A DNA stretch of 64,000 bases from Phocaeicola faecicola (GTDB lineage: Bacteria > Bacteroidota > Bacteroidia > Bacteroidales > Bacteroidaceae). Below the pieces are notes generated by a model. The model worked only from the letters and a program-made list of their open reading frames with translations. It was not told the DNA's origin and ran no database searches. The position numbers and the translations under genes are program-made. Positions 36,190-44,251 of the stretch are shown here, piece after piece. The stretch is taken from the NCBI RefSeq assembly GCF_013618865.1, contig NZ_JABSOE010000008.1, positions 1 through 64,000 of the forward strand, read 5' to 3'. Numbering within the stretch: the first letter of the stretch is position 1; the number at the start of each line of letters is the position of its first letter.

Positions 36190-38733
36190 GTGGAAAAGCA
36201 AACCTACAGCTATGATGACGCTTATAAGGCATCGTTACAGTATTTCAACGGAGACGAACTTGCTGCCCGCGTATGGGTCAACAAATATGCAGTAAAAGAC
36301 TCTTTTGGAAACATCTACGAGAAATCACCAGAAGACATGCATTGGCGTATAGCTAATGAAGTAGCCCGTATCGAAGACAAATATCCGAACCCGCTCAGTT
36401 CGAAAGAACTCTTCGACCTGTTCGATCATTTCAAATACATCGTTCCTCAGGGAAGTCCGATGACCGGTATTGGAAATGACTTCCAGATTGCTTCATTGTC
36501 CAACTGTTTTGTAATCGGTCTGGACGGTGCCGCCGACTCGTACGGTGCCATCATCCGTATCGACGAGGAGCAGGTACAGCTGATGAAACGCCGCGGAGGT
36601 GTCGGACACGACCTCTCACACATCCGCCCGAAAGGTTCTCCAGTGAAAAACTCCGCACTGACTTCTACCGGACTGGTTCCTTTCATGGAACGCTACTCTA
36701 ACTCAACCCGTGAAGTGGCACAGGACGGACGACGCGGTGCCTTGATGTTGAGCGTATCCATCAAACACCCTGACTCAGAATCGTTCATTGACGCCAAGAT
36801 GACCGAAGGAAAGGTTACCGGTGCCAACGTTTCTGTGAAGCTCGACGACGAGTTCATGCAGGCGGCTGTAGAAAACCGCATGTATACCCAGCAGTTCCCG
36901 ATCGACTCTGACCATCCGATGTACACCAAGGAAGTGAATGCTTCTGCCTTGTGGAAGAAAATCGTACACAATGCATGGAAGTCGGCCGAACCGGGCGTAT
37001 TGTTCTGGGATACCATTCTGCGCGAATCCGTTCCCGACTGTTATGCCGACCTGGGATTCCGTACCGTATCGACCAACCCGTGCGGTGAAATTCCGTTGTG
37101 TCCGTACGACTCTTGCCGTCTGCTGGCCATCAACCTGTATTCGTATGTAGTCAATCCGTTTACTCCGGAAGCCTATTTCGATTTCGACCTGTTCAAGAAG
37201 CACGTGGCGCTGGCACAGCGTATCATGGACGACATCATCGATCTGGAACTCGAAAAAATCGAGAAGATCATGGAAAAGATTGACAGCGACCCGGAAAGCG
37301 ACGAGGTAAAAGGAACAGAGCGCCACTTGTGGGAAAAGATTTACCGCAAATCAGGACTGGGAAGACGTACCGGTGTAGGTATCACGGCCGAAGGAGACAT
37401 GCTGGCTGCAATGGGACTGCGCTACGGTACAGAAGAAGCCACTGATTTCTCAGAAAAGGTACACCGTACCATTGCCATCGAGGCTTACCGTTCGTCTGTC
37501 TGCATGGCTAAGGAACGCGGTGCCTTCGAAATATACGATGCGGCACGCGAAGCCAACAACCCGTTCATCAACCGCCTGCGCGAAGCAGATCCTGAACTGT
37601 ATGAGGAAATGAAGAAATACGGCCGGCGCAACATTGCGTGTCTGACCATCGCTCCTACAGGAACCACCAGTCTGATGACTCAGACCACATCGGGTATCGA
37701 ACCGGTATTCATGCCGGTATACAAGCGTCGCCGCAAGGTAAATCCGAACGATGCCAATGTACATGTGGACTTCGTGGATGAAACCGGTGATTCATTCGAA
37801 GAATATACTGTCTTCCATCACAAGTTCCTTACCTGGATGGAAGCCAACGGATATGATTCAACCCGGAGATATACTCAGGAAGAAATCGACGACCTGGTAG
37901 CCAAATCGCCTTACCACAAAGCCACTTCGAACGACGTAGACTGGCTGATGAAGGTCAAGATGCAGGGACGTATCCAGAAATGGGTGGACCACTCTATCAG
38001 TGTGACCATCAACCTGCCGAACAACGTAGACGAAGACCTGGTGAACCGTCTGTATGTAGAGGCATGGCGTTCTGGCTGTAAGGGATGTACGGTTTACCGT
38101 GACGGTTCACGTGCCGGCGTACTGATCACTACCCAGAAGAAGAGCGACAACAAGAGCGAAAAGGAATGCAACTGCAAGCCGCCACAGGTAGTAGAGGTCC
38201 GTCCTCGTGTACTGGAGGCCGATGTAGTGCGTTTCCAGAACAACAAGGAAAAATGGGTAGCCTTTGTCGGATTGCTGGACGGACATCCGTACGAAATCTT
38301 TACCGGTCTGCAGGACGACGAAGAAGGTATCCTGCTGCCTAAGTCGGTGACTACCGGACGCATCATCAAGAACTATGATGAAGAGGGCAACAAGCGGTAC
38401 GACTTCCAGTTCGAGAACAAGAGAGGTTATAAGATGACTGTCGAAGGCCTTTCAGAGAAGTTCAACAAGGAGTACTGGAACTATGCCAAGCTGATTTCGG
38501 GAGTCTTGAGATGGAGAATGCCGATCGACCAGGTACTGAAGCTGGTTGACTCACTGCAATTGGACAGCGAGAACATCAATACCTGGAAAAACGGTGTGGC
38601 CAGAGCCCTGAAGAAATACGTACAGGACGGTACAGCCGCTGCAGGCAAGTGTCCCAACTGCGGACACGAGACCCTGGTTTACCAGGAGGGATGCCTCATC
38701 TGTAAGACTTGCGGTTCTTCACGCTGCGGATAA
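36190..38733 (+). CDS. nrdJ: Adenosylcobalamin-dependent ribonucleotide reductase (class II)
   Basis: 847 residues starting at GTG 36190. It reduces ribonucleotides to deoxyribonucleotides using adenosylcobalamin and needs no oxygen. Motifs: LSNCFVIGLDG (redox Cys), RRGGVGHDLSHIRPKGSPVKN, NPCGEIPLCPYDSCRLLAINL (radical Cys region) and IAPTGTTSLM. A C-terminal zinc-ribbon-like tail (GKCPNCGHETLVYQEGC, CKTCGSSRCG) is common in this subgroup. No cobalamin riboswitch lies in its leader; control is more likely through the palindrome array upstream. A strong terminator follows at 38787. Confidence 0.97.
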   Translation: MEKQTYSYDDAYKASLQYFNGDELAARVWVNKYAVKDSFGNIYEKSPEDMHWRIANEVARIEDKYPNPLSSKELFDLFDHFKYIVPQGSPMTGIGNDFQIASLSNCFVIGLDGAADSYGAIIRIDEEQVQLMKRRGGVGHDLSHIRPKGSPVKNSALTSTGLVPFMERYSNSTREVAQDGRRGALMLSVSIKHPDSESFIDAKMTEGKVTGANVSVKLDDEFMQAAVENRMYTQQFPIDSDHPMYTKEVNASALWKKIVHNAWKSAEPGVLFWDTILRESVPDCYADLGFRTVSTNPCGEIPLCPYDSCRLLAINLYSYVVNPFTPEAYFDFDLFKKHVALAQRIMDDIIDLELEKIEKIMEKIDSDPESDEVKGTERHLWEKIYRKSGLGRRTGVGITAEGDMLAAMGLRYGTEEATDFSEKVHRTIAIEAYRSSVCMAKERGAFEIYDAAREANNPFINRLREADPELYEEMKKYGRRNIACLTIAPTGTTSLMTQTTSGIEPVFMPVYKRRRKVNPNDANVHVDFVDETGDSFEEYTVFHHKFLTWMEANGYDSTRRYTQEEIDDLVAKSPYHKATSNDVDWLMKVKMQGRIQKWVDHSISVTINLPNNVDEDLVNRLYVEAWRSGCKGCTVYRDGSRAGVLITTQKKSDNKSEKECNCKPPQVVEVRPRVLEADVVRFQNNKEKWVAFVGLLDGHPYEIFTGLQDDEEGILLPKSVTTGRIIKNYDEEGNKRYDFQFENKRGYKMTVEGLSEKFNKEYWNYAKLISGVLRWRMPIDQVLKLVDSLQLDSENINTWKNGVARALKKYVQDGTAAAGKCPNCGHETLVYQEGCLICKTCGSSRCG

Positions 38734-38786
38734 TGCCGGACGGAACATTCCTGTCAACTACAGAGACTGATCAACGAATTCATATA

Positions 38787-38828
38787 AAATGCCTTGTCCG
38801 ATATCCAAAGGGCAAGGCATTTGTTTTT
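38787..38828 (+). terminator. Terminator of nrdJ
   Basis: A perfect 10-bp stem (AAATGCCTTG with CAAGGCATTT) is followed by GTTTTT. It lies just before folB, whose start is 18 bp further on. Confidence 0.85.
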
Positions 38829-38845
38829 CTCACACATAACACCTT

Positions 38846-39229
38846 ATGATTATGTCACATCCTCAGAATATGTACATTCACCTCAAAGGGTTGAAGTTTT
38901 ATGCATACCACGGTGTGTTCGACCAGGAACACCGGGTAGGAGCAGAATACTCCGTCGACCTGCGGCTGAAAACGGATTTCTCACAGGCCGCCGAAACCGA
39001 TGAACTGGAAGGAACGGTCAATTACGGAGAGGTCTTCCAGGCCGTAAAAGCGGAGATGATGATTCCCTCCAAACTGCTGGAGCACGTGGCCGGACGCATT
39101 GCACAGCGACTGCTGCACGACTTTCCGACAGTAGAGGAAGTCCGGATTGCCGTCTACAAGCAGAATCCTCCCATGGGAGCCGACTGCCAGCAGACTGGAG
39201 TAGAAGCGACTTACCAGCGGAAATCCTGA
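38846..39229 (+). CDS. folB: Dihydroneopterin aldolase
   Basis: 127 residues from ATG 38846 (Met3 or Met9 are possible starts). It converts dihydroneopterin to 6-hydroxymethyl-dihydropterin in folate synthesis. Family motifs: LKFYAYHGVFDQEHRVG (catalytic Tyr/Glu region), VNYGEVFQ and RIAVYKQNPPMGADC (Lys near the C-terminus). The length is standard. It lies behind the nrdJ terminator with no obvious promoter, so read-through may supply it. Confidence 0.95.
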   Translation: MIMSHPQNMYIHLKGLKFYAYHGVFDQEHRVGAEYSVDLRLKTDFSQAAETDELEGTVNYGEVFQAVKAEMMIPSKLLEHVAGRIAQRLLHDFPTVEEVRIAVYKQNPPMGADCQQTGVEATYQRKS

Positions 39230-39316
39230 ACCGTCTTCGGGAAAATGAAAGGGACTTCGGAAGAATTCCCGGCCTTCCCGCCTTTCAGGTCAGCCGCTCA
39301 TGCAAAAATAATTTTG

Positions 39317-39376
39317 AAACTGCCCGACTTTTTTGTTTTCCACCACGAAGGATAAGCAAGTCGGGCAGTTTCTTTT
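39317..39376 (+). terminator. Terminator of folB
   Basis: A perfect 14-bp stem (AAACTGCCCGACTT 39317-39330 with AAGTCGGGCAGTTT 39358-39371) and a following CTTTTT. Confidence 0.85.
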
Positions 39377-39419
39377 TGATAAACCACTGCGCAAATTATC
39401 CGGATTACATCGTCGTTTC

Positions 39420-39478
39420 AATAATCAGCGTTGCTGATTATTCAATCAGCAGGGTGAAACATCCTATATACCCTGCTG
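39420..39478. repeat. Two further adjacent inverted repeats
   Basis: A perfect 10-bp inverted repeat with a 3-nt loop (AATAATCAGC 39420-39429 / 39433-39442), then a 9-bp one (CAGCAGGGT 39447-39455 with ACCCTGCTG 39470-39478). They lie between the terminators of two convergent transcripts and encode nothing I can identify. With 39317-39376 and 39485-39533 they make four hairpins in about 220 bp. Confidence 0.7.
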
Positions 39479-39484
39479 CATAAA

Positions 39485-39533
39485 AAAAGAGATTGCAAGG
39501 CAACGTTTTTTCCAACGCCTTGCAATCTCTTTT
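39485..39533 (-). terminator. Terminator of the cobalamin-regulated lipoprotein operon
   Basis: A perfect 17-bp stem (AAAAGAGATTGCAAGGC with its complement 39517-39533), with an A run on the left that becomes a T tract in the minus direction. It may serve both strands. Confidence 0.88.
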
Positions 39534-39580
39534 CAAACCCTATCGTACTTCCTTGATAAGGTTATTCTTACCAGTTTCTT

Positions 39581-40867
39581 TTACCGGTAAAACTTGCTCA
39601 TCGGGAAGATACCGATCGGATTGTCTGTCTTATTGACAATGTTCTTCACCAGAACCGGCTCGTCGCCGCTGCAGTCATAAATCAGCAGATAATTGTTGTC
39701 GGCCTTAATCGATTCATAGTATTTATCCGAAACGGCCACATACACATACTGATTCGAAGGAACGGCCATGACGTTACAGTTCAGGTACTTTCCATTAGGA
39801 GCATCCTTGGCAACGTCAATATAGGTCTCACTCTTCCAGGTTTTCAATGACAAGCGCTTGATTGTCGTTTTTCCGGCAGCATAATAAATATAGTCACCGG
39901 CCAGTGAAATACCCGAAGTATTGAAGAATTCCGCAGAAATATCCTCCTTGATGGACTTCATCTTCGTAACTTCCCATTTCTCGACATCGACAAAATACAG
40001 GTAACTGTTGGTCGTACCTCCACGGCCACAGGTTGCCAGCATCACTTCATGTTCCCCGGTCTGACAGATACCGCTGATGAAATCCCCCCGCAGGTCCGGC
40101 AACACACGGGTTACCTCATTCTTTCCCTTCGACAGCTCCAGCAGACGGGTAGAAGCCCAGAAACCGCCTCCACCGCAGTACAAGTGATCTCCGATACGGA
40201 GAATACCCCGGGTAGAAGCCACCTCTTCAATCGTATTTCCCTGATTTCCGAAGTGATAACCTCCCTCCACGATGTTCAGTTCACCGGTAGTACTGTCGAA
40301 ACGGAAAAGCCCCTGTCCCTCCGACAGGAAAATATTCTTTTCATCGAGCACCGCTATATTATCGAACGGAGTCATCAGCGGCAGCCATTCCTTCTCATCC
40401 AGACTTCCTTCCGGGCGCTTGAAGAGCAGGTCTTTCATCTTATAAGCCTTCTCAAGCTTCAGCGTCACTGCGTCGGCGATAACCAGTTCTCCGTCGCTTA
40501 CCTCCCCGTTGGGACTGTAGATTCCGTTGCTCAAGATATAAAGTTTACCGTTGTACATCCACATGTCCTGTGCCTCATTGCCAAACGGCGTACCATTGAC
40601 CTTGCGGTATACATTCTCCTCGATGGTACCGTCGGGAGCGATGTAAGTCAGCGAACTGTTGTTCACCAGGCGTGCCCCCTGGTTCAGAATCAACACACCC
40701 TCCGGACGTCCATAACCGTCCCAAGTCTTGCCCCATACATCTTCCGATCCCGTTGAAGGATTCCCTTCTGGATTATCCTCCACCTTAGTGGAACAGGAAG
40801 ACAACAGTGAAACACCTGCAAATATCAGTATCGCCAGATTCCATATTTTTCTCATAACCGTCTTCAT
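39581..40867 (-). CDS. Surface lipoprotein, beta-propeller (DUF5074/YncE-like), B12-regulated
   Basis: 428 residues with a lipoprotein signal ending at Cys25 (LLSSC). The rest shows repeated propeller-type blades (ILNQGARLVNNSSLTYI, AQDMWMYNGKLYILSNG, PFDNIAVLDEKNIFLSEGQG, LYCGGGGFW, GDYIYYAAGKTTIKRL). The same opening pattern (N-G/QG, SLTYI, VNGTPFGNEAQDM) occurs in the neighbour at 40899, so the two are paralogues. In Bacteroides, surface propeller lipoproteins of this kind (BtuG and relatives) capture cobalamin for BtuB. Placement behind a cobalamin riboswitch supports that role here, but binding residues cannot be read. It is the last gene before the terminator at 39533. Confidence 0.8.
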   Translation of the reverse strand: MKTVMRKIWNLAILIFAGVSLLSSCSTKVEDNPEGNPSTGSEDVWGKTWDGYGRPEGVLILNQGARLVNNSSLTYIAPDGTIEENVYRKVNGTPFGNEAQDMWMYNGKLYILSNGIYSPNGEVSDGELVIADAVTLKLEKAYKMKDLLFKRPEGSLDEKEWLPLMTPFDNIAVLDEKNIFLSEGQGLFRFDSTTGELNIVEGGYHFGNQGNTIEEVASTRGILRIGDHLYCGGGGFWASTRLLELSKGKNEVTRVLPDLRGDFISGICQTGEHEVMLATCGRGGTTNSYLYFVDVEKWEVTKMKSIKEDISAEFFNTSGISLAGDYIYYAAGKTTIKRLSLKTWKSETYIDVAKDAPNGKYLNCNVMAVPSNQYVYVAVSDKYYESIKADNNYLLIYDCSGDEPVLVKNIVNKTDNPIGIFPMSKFYR

Positions 40868-40898
40868 TTATCGTTAATACACAAGATACAATGCCTCC

Positions 40899-42341
40899 TT
40901 ATTTCGCTTCCGGATAGAAGAAGAAACCAACCGGGAAGTGAGTATAATTCTCGTATTTTGCCACAGGCTCTTCCGTATTCGCATCGAAGTCGAATGCCCA
41001 GATCTGATTCTGTGTAAACTGTGCAAAACCCTTGATGGTATTGATATATATCAGTCCCGTTACAGGATGTGCCGAAATACCGTTATACAGCATGCCCGCA
41101 TTCACGTCAATATTATTCAGGTCGGTGACTACAGATTCAGCCTCTTCTCCTTCGGCAGCATCAAAATTCAGACAGTAAATAGTCGTACCGTCGGCATAAT
41201 ACAGCTTATTTCCCTTATTGGCAAAAGTCACTCCCGAAGCTCCCACAAACGGTTTCACTCCGATCTGTTTCTGAGTCATCTTCTTCGTAGTCGGATTAAA
41301 CTTACCGATAGAGGTCTCTCCGAAACCAAATCCCATTACCCAGAATTCTCCATTATCGGCAGCCTTCATTCCTAACACACTGTTGATCTGGTAAGTCAAC
41401 TTGAAAGGAAAAAGAATAGACTTCGCAGCATCATTGTCGGCAGAAATTTCAAGAAGTCCGGAAATGATTCCTGCCTTGTAAGTATATACTTTTCCATTGG
41501 TTACCAAAAACTGACTCTTGGGAGCTTTGTTTGTTCCTGACACGGGATACAAAGTCTTGGTTTCCAGATCCAGACGACGAACCATCGCATTGTCTCTGAT
41601 ATAAATATGCTGGTCATCGAGTACGGCGATGTGTGTAGGCCAGTCAAGATCGGAAAGCTCCGTCTTACTCAGTGCCACCTCCTTCTTTAAGGTTTTGGCA
41701 TTCATCACCACCAGCATTCCGTCATTTTCAAATCTGGTACCTACCGGATTCTGGTCACCGTTTTGAGTGATGACATAAATCTTGCCATTGCAGAATGCCA
41801 TATCCTGGGCCACATTACCCAGTTCCGTACCGTTTACAGCCTTATAGGCATCTCCAATCACGTAACCTTCGGGGGTAATATAGGTCAGCGAACCGTTCTC
41901 CGTAGTCATATTACCTTCGTTCAGCACAAAAGTTCCCTTCGGATTATCAAACGAATTCAAGCAATAAAGCGCAACGCTCTCTACCACTTCCTTATCGTCT
42001 GCTCCCAGAACCTTTACCTGTACATTCACCTTCTGCTCCGCCTGAGCCGTAGCTGTCAGCGTGACACTTCCGGCAGCCTCATCCACCGTAGCCGTCCATC
42101 CCTGCGGCAATTCACCTACAGTGACCGATTTCACATTCTCAACGGCATACTCCAGTTTCAACGGCGTATCCACAGCCACGAATACCGGCTGTTCGGAATT
42201 AATTTCAGTGATCCACTTGAAAGAACCCGGCAAACCGACGGTTCCTCCGTTTTCCTTGCTACAACTGCCTACCAGCACTGCCAGCGCAACCAGCATGACA
42301 GCACAGATGCTTTTCATTCTAAAAAAAGTTACCGATTTCAT
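40899..42341 (-). CDS. Surface lipoprotein, Ig-like plus beta-propeller (DUF5074/YncE-like), B12-regulated
   Basis: 480 residues. A lipoprotein signal ends at Cys27 (LVGSC). An N-terminal Ig-like domain (about 45-130; PVFVAVDTPLKLEYAVENV, VTLTATAQAEQKVNVQV) is followed by a propeller (about 140-480; NEGNMTTENGSLTYITPEG, NGTELGNVAQDMAFCNGKIYV, HIAVLDDQHIYIRDN, INTIKGFAQFTQNQIWAFDF). It is a paralogue of the downstream gene, 31 bp away, with an extra N-terminal domain. Probable role: a surface B12-binding or docking component, inferred from the riboswitch-controlled operon. Confidence 0.82.
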   Translation of the reverse strand: MKSVTFFRMKSICAVMLVALAVLVGSCSKENGGTVGLPGSFKWITEINSEQPVFVAVDTPLKLEYAVENVKSVTVGELPQGWTATVDEAAGSVTLTATAQAEQKVNVQVKVLGADDKEVVESVALYCLNSFDNPKGTFVLNEGNMTTENGSLTYITPEGYVIGDAYKAVNGTELGNVAQDMAFCNGKIYVITQNGDQNPVGTRFENDGMLVVMNAKTLKKEVALSKTELSDLDWPTHIAVLDDQHIYIRDNAMVRRLDLETKTLYPVSGTNKAPKSQFLVTNGKVYTYKAGIISGLLEISADNDAAKSILFPFKLTYQINSVLGMKAADNGEFWVMGFGFGETSIGKFNPTTKKMTQKQIGVKPFVGASGVTFANKGNKLYYADGTTIYCLNFDAAEGEEAESVVTDLNNIDVNAGMLYNGISAHPVTGLIYINTIKGFAQFTQNQIWAFDFDANTEEPVAKYENYTHFPVGFFFYPEAK

Positions 42342-42366
42342 AATTACTGTAATTTAGTTAAGTTGT

Positions 42367-43395
42367 TTATTTTCCAAGCAGATGAAGGTCCTCTACTCCC
42401 ATAACCTCGGTAGAACATTCACCCAACCATCCATTTATTTGATTCACACCTGTATAAATCTGAATAAAATCCACTCCGGGCAAGTCGGCCGGCTGTCCGG
42501 CAGCATCTATGGCCCAGTCTATGTCAATGCATGCCCCCTCCGAATCGTTGATGGCATTGTCGGCATATCCCTGCGAGAACGGAAAAAGTACGAAATACGG
42601 TTGGTCTTCCGTACCCTTGTTGACTGCATTCTGCGGCAGGCGTGCCCCTCTGAACGTAATCCGGTCGGCAGTCACCCACTGCGGGAAGTAAGGCTGGTTA
42701 TGATAGACGTTCTTCGGCAGATAGCCTTCGCCGCCCTTATTGTCTGTCCAGCGGATATAACGTTCCTTATCCTCAGCCGAAGAAGGCTCTCCCGACGGAC
42801 GGTAATAAGTAATCTCATAATCAGAGTAGAAATGCATGTCATTACCGACCTCCTTTGCCTCCTCGTACCACGCTTCCGTATGTCCTGCCTTATGAGCACT
42901 TCCCTGAATCTCAAACCACTCATCCGAGTCGGGTCTGCCATTCTTGTTCTTGTCGTACGCCACCCGGATGATTCCCGGTTCGTAGCTGCCCCCCTGCGCC
43001 TTTCCGCTGGCTGCAGCCGACGAATTTCCGTTGAAGGCATTGCCCAGCACCCTGAAATCCGGCTTTCCGGCCTTATTCTCGATGGTATGGTCGAAGCCTA
43101 CAATCACGTATCCGCCATATCCACCCAACGAAACAAGCCCCCGCTTGTTATGGCCGATCAGTTCCAGTACCTTCTGATTCATCGTTTCCTGAGAATCACC
43201 CTCACTGAAAGCCGGCAAGGCATTCACAAACTGTCCGGGAGCAGGTACAAACTCCAACACCTTCGTAATATAAGGAGTCGGCTGTGAATCGCCCTCAGGA
43301 GCATTACCTCCCTCACTGCAGGAAACCAGCCCCCCTCCTAATAGCAAGGTAGTGCCCAAGCAGTAAGCTGCACAAAACAATCTTTGTTTTTCCAT
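42367..43395 (-). CDS. Surface lipoprotein of the B12-regulated operon, family unnamed
   Basis: 342 residues. A lipoprotein signal ends at Cys26 (GGLVSC). The body (GLVSLGGYGGYVIVGFDHTI, DFRVLGNAFNGNSSAAAS, EPGIIRVAYDKNKNGRPDSDEWFEI, GVDFIQIYTGVNQINGWLGECSTEV) is a beta-rich lectin-like fold that I cannot name with certainty; DKNKNGRPDSDEW resembles a calcium-binding loop. Proteins of this type occur with DUF5074 propellers in Bacteroides cobalamin loci. It is the first gene after the riboswitch, with an exceptionally long leader of about 400 nt in between. Confidence 0.8.
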   Translation of the reverse strand: MEKQRLFCAAYCLGTTLLLGGGLVSCSEGGNAPEGDSQPTPYITKVLEFVPAPGQFVNALPAFSEGDSQETMNQKVLELIGHNKRGLVSLGGYGGYVIVGFDHTIENKAGKPDFRVLGNAFNGNSSAAASGKAQGGSYEPGIIRVAYDKNKNGRPDSDEWFEIQGSAHKAGHTEAWYEEAKEVGNDMHFYSDYEITYYRPSGEPSSAEDKERYIRWTDNKGGEGYLPKNVYHNQPYFPQWVTADRITFRGARLPQNAVNKGTEDQPYFVLFPFSQGYADNAINDSEGACIDIDWAIDAAGQPADLPGVDFIQIYTGVNQINGWLGECSTEVMGVEDLHLLGK

Positions 43396-43795
43396 ACTTT
43401 TTTGTCTCTATTTATGATAAAAAAACTCCTCGGCCGGTTTATCACACCTGTTGACACTCCGGTGCCGGACAGCTACGCATCGCGCAACCTCCGGTCCGGC
43501 ACAACGCCCGGACAGTAGAAAAAACAAATTCCGAAGTACCTCCCGTCGCGGCAGTCCACATAAACATTCCGCTTATGGTTCCGGATTTCCGGTTCATCAG
43601 CCAAAATCCGGTGCAGGATTCCGTACCTGCCTACTCCCCGCCTTCCACTGTCGGGAAAGCACAGAAGCCCACTAAGGATACACTTCCGGATGCGGGCAAA
43701 GTTTCCTCCGCCGCACCTTATTCTCTTACCTGATAAAGTTGAAAATAAAATCTGTTTAAGCGCCTAATCCCTCGAGTGCGATAAACTTGTACAAT
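43396..43795 (-). other. Long structured leader between the riboswitch and the first gene
   Basis: About 400 nt with no gene on a normal scale, but with a run of hairpins: a 9-bp stem GTGCCGGAC/GTCCGGCAC (43462-43502), CCGGATTT/AAATCCGG (43581-43611) and GCAGG/CCTGC (43613-43630). It is more GC-rich than usual intergenic DNA and contains a 51-codon open frame. It could be a second regulatory RNA, a leader peptide region, or the eroded place of a former gene. Confidence 0.55.
43442..43597 (-). CDS. Possible small ORF in the B12 leader (51 aa)
   Basis: ATG at 43597, TGA at 43442-43444. The translation begins MNRKSGTISGMFMWTAATGG and is rich in Gly, Thr, Ser and Arg, with Cys at 33, 38, 43 and 48. 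It has no signal peptide and no family I know. Because it coincides with strong hairpins, it may be a chance frame over a structured RNA. It is listed because nothing else explains this conserved-looking, GC-rich leader. Confidence 0.25.
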   Translation of the reverse strand: MNRKSGTISGMFMWTAATGGTSEFVFSTVRALCRTGGCAMRSCPAPECQQV

Positions 43796-43970
43796 GGCAG
43801 GTCTTCTGACTTACTCCCCTCTTGGAACCTTCCCGATATGTTCAGTTATCAGTGGCATGAGCTTTTTCCAACAGGTTGAATGGAGCTTACAGCAGCGGGA
43901 CTGTTCAGGACTTTCACCTGATTCCCTTTTCATCCGAGTGTCTGAACAGACACCCGAACACCATTTCGGA
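43796..43970 (-). promoter_or_regulatory. Cobalamin riboswitch
   Basis: On the minus strand the core elements appear in order: GGGAATCAGGTGAAAGTCCT, CAGTCCCGCTGCTGTAA, GCCACTG, CGGGAAGG and the B12 box AAGTCAGAAGACCTGCC (43796-43812). This is the standard adenosylcobalamin riboswitch. It reduces expression of the downstream genes when cobalamin is abundant. It controls the three lipoproteins at 43395-39581. Confidence 0.95.
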
Positions 43971-43972
43971 CG

Positions 43973-44003
43973 TAAAGGTAATACAAATGGATTGATTGGC
44001 AAA
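43973..44003 (-). promoter_or_regulatory. Promoter of the riboswitch operon
   Basis: TTTG (44000-44003), 19 bp, TACCTTTA (43973-43980) on the minus strand; one mismatch from consensus. Transcription would begin right at the riboswitch. Confidence 0.6.
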
Positions 44004-44251
44004 AAAATGCACTATATATTTTATTTATGCATTTTATATAAAATTCGAAAGATTTTAATCCTCAACCGGTTACTGAAACCGCTGGAATATCCCCGAAAAA
44101 GAAGAAAAATCCTCCCCTGCGAACGGCGACCGGACCTGCGCATACAAGAAAAGCGGGCAGACCGCAGGTGCCTGATTCCACACCCTTCGGTCTACCCGCT
44201 TCCCCTGTACGCACCGCAGCGACTGCCCGTCCGTACCGTATATCCGCGACC

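Noticed and set aside
43396-43795. Relic of a btuB transporter gene
   Set aside because: I looked for TonB plug or barrel motifs in the minus frames and found none; the segment is too short and too structured.
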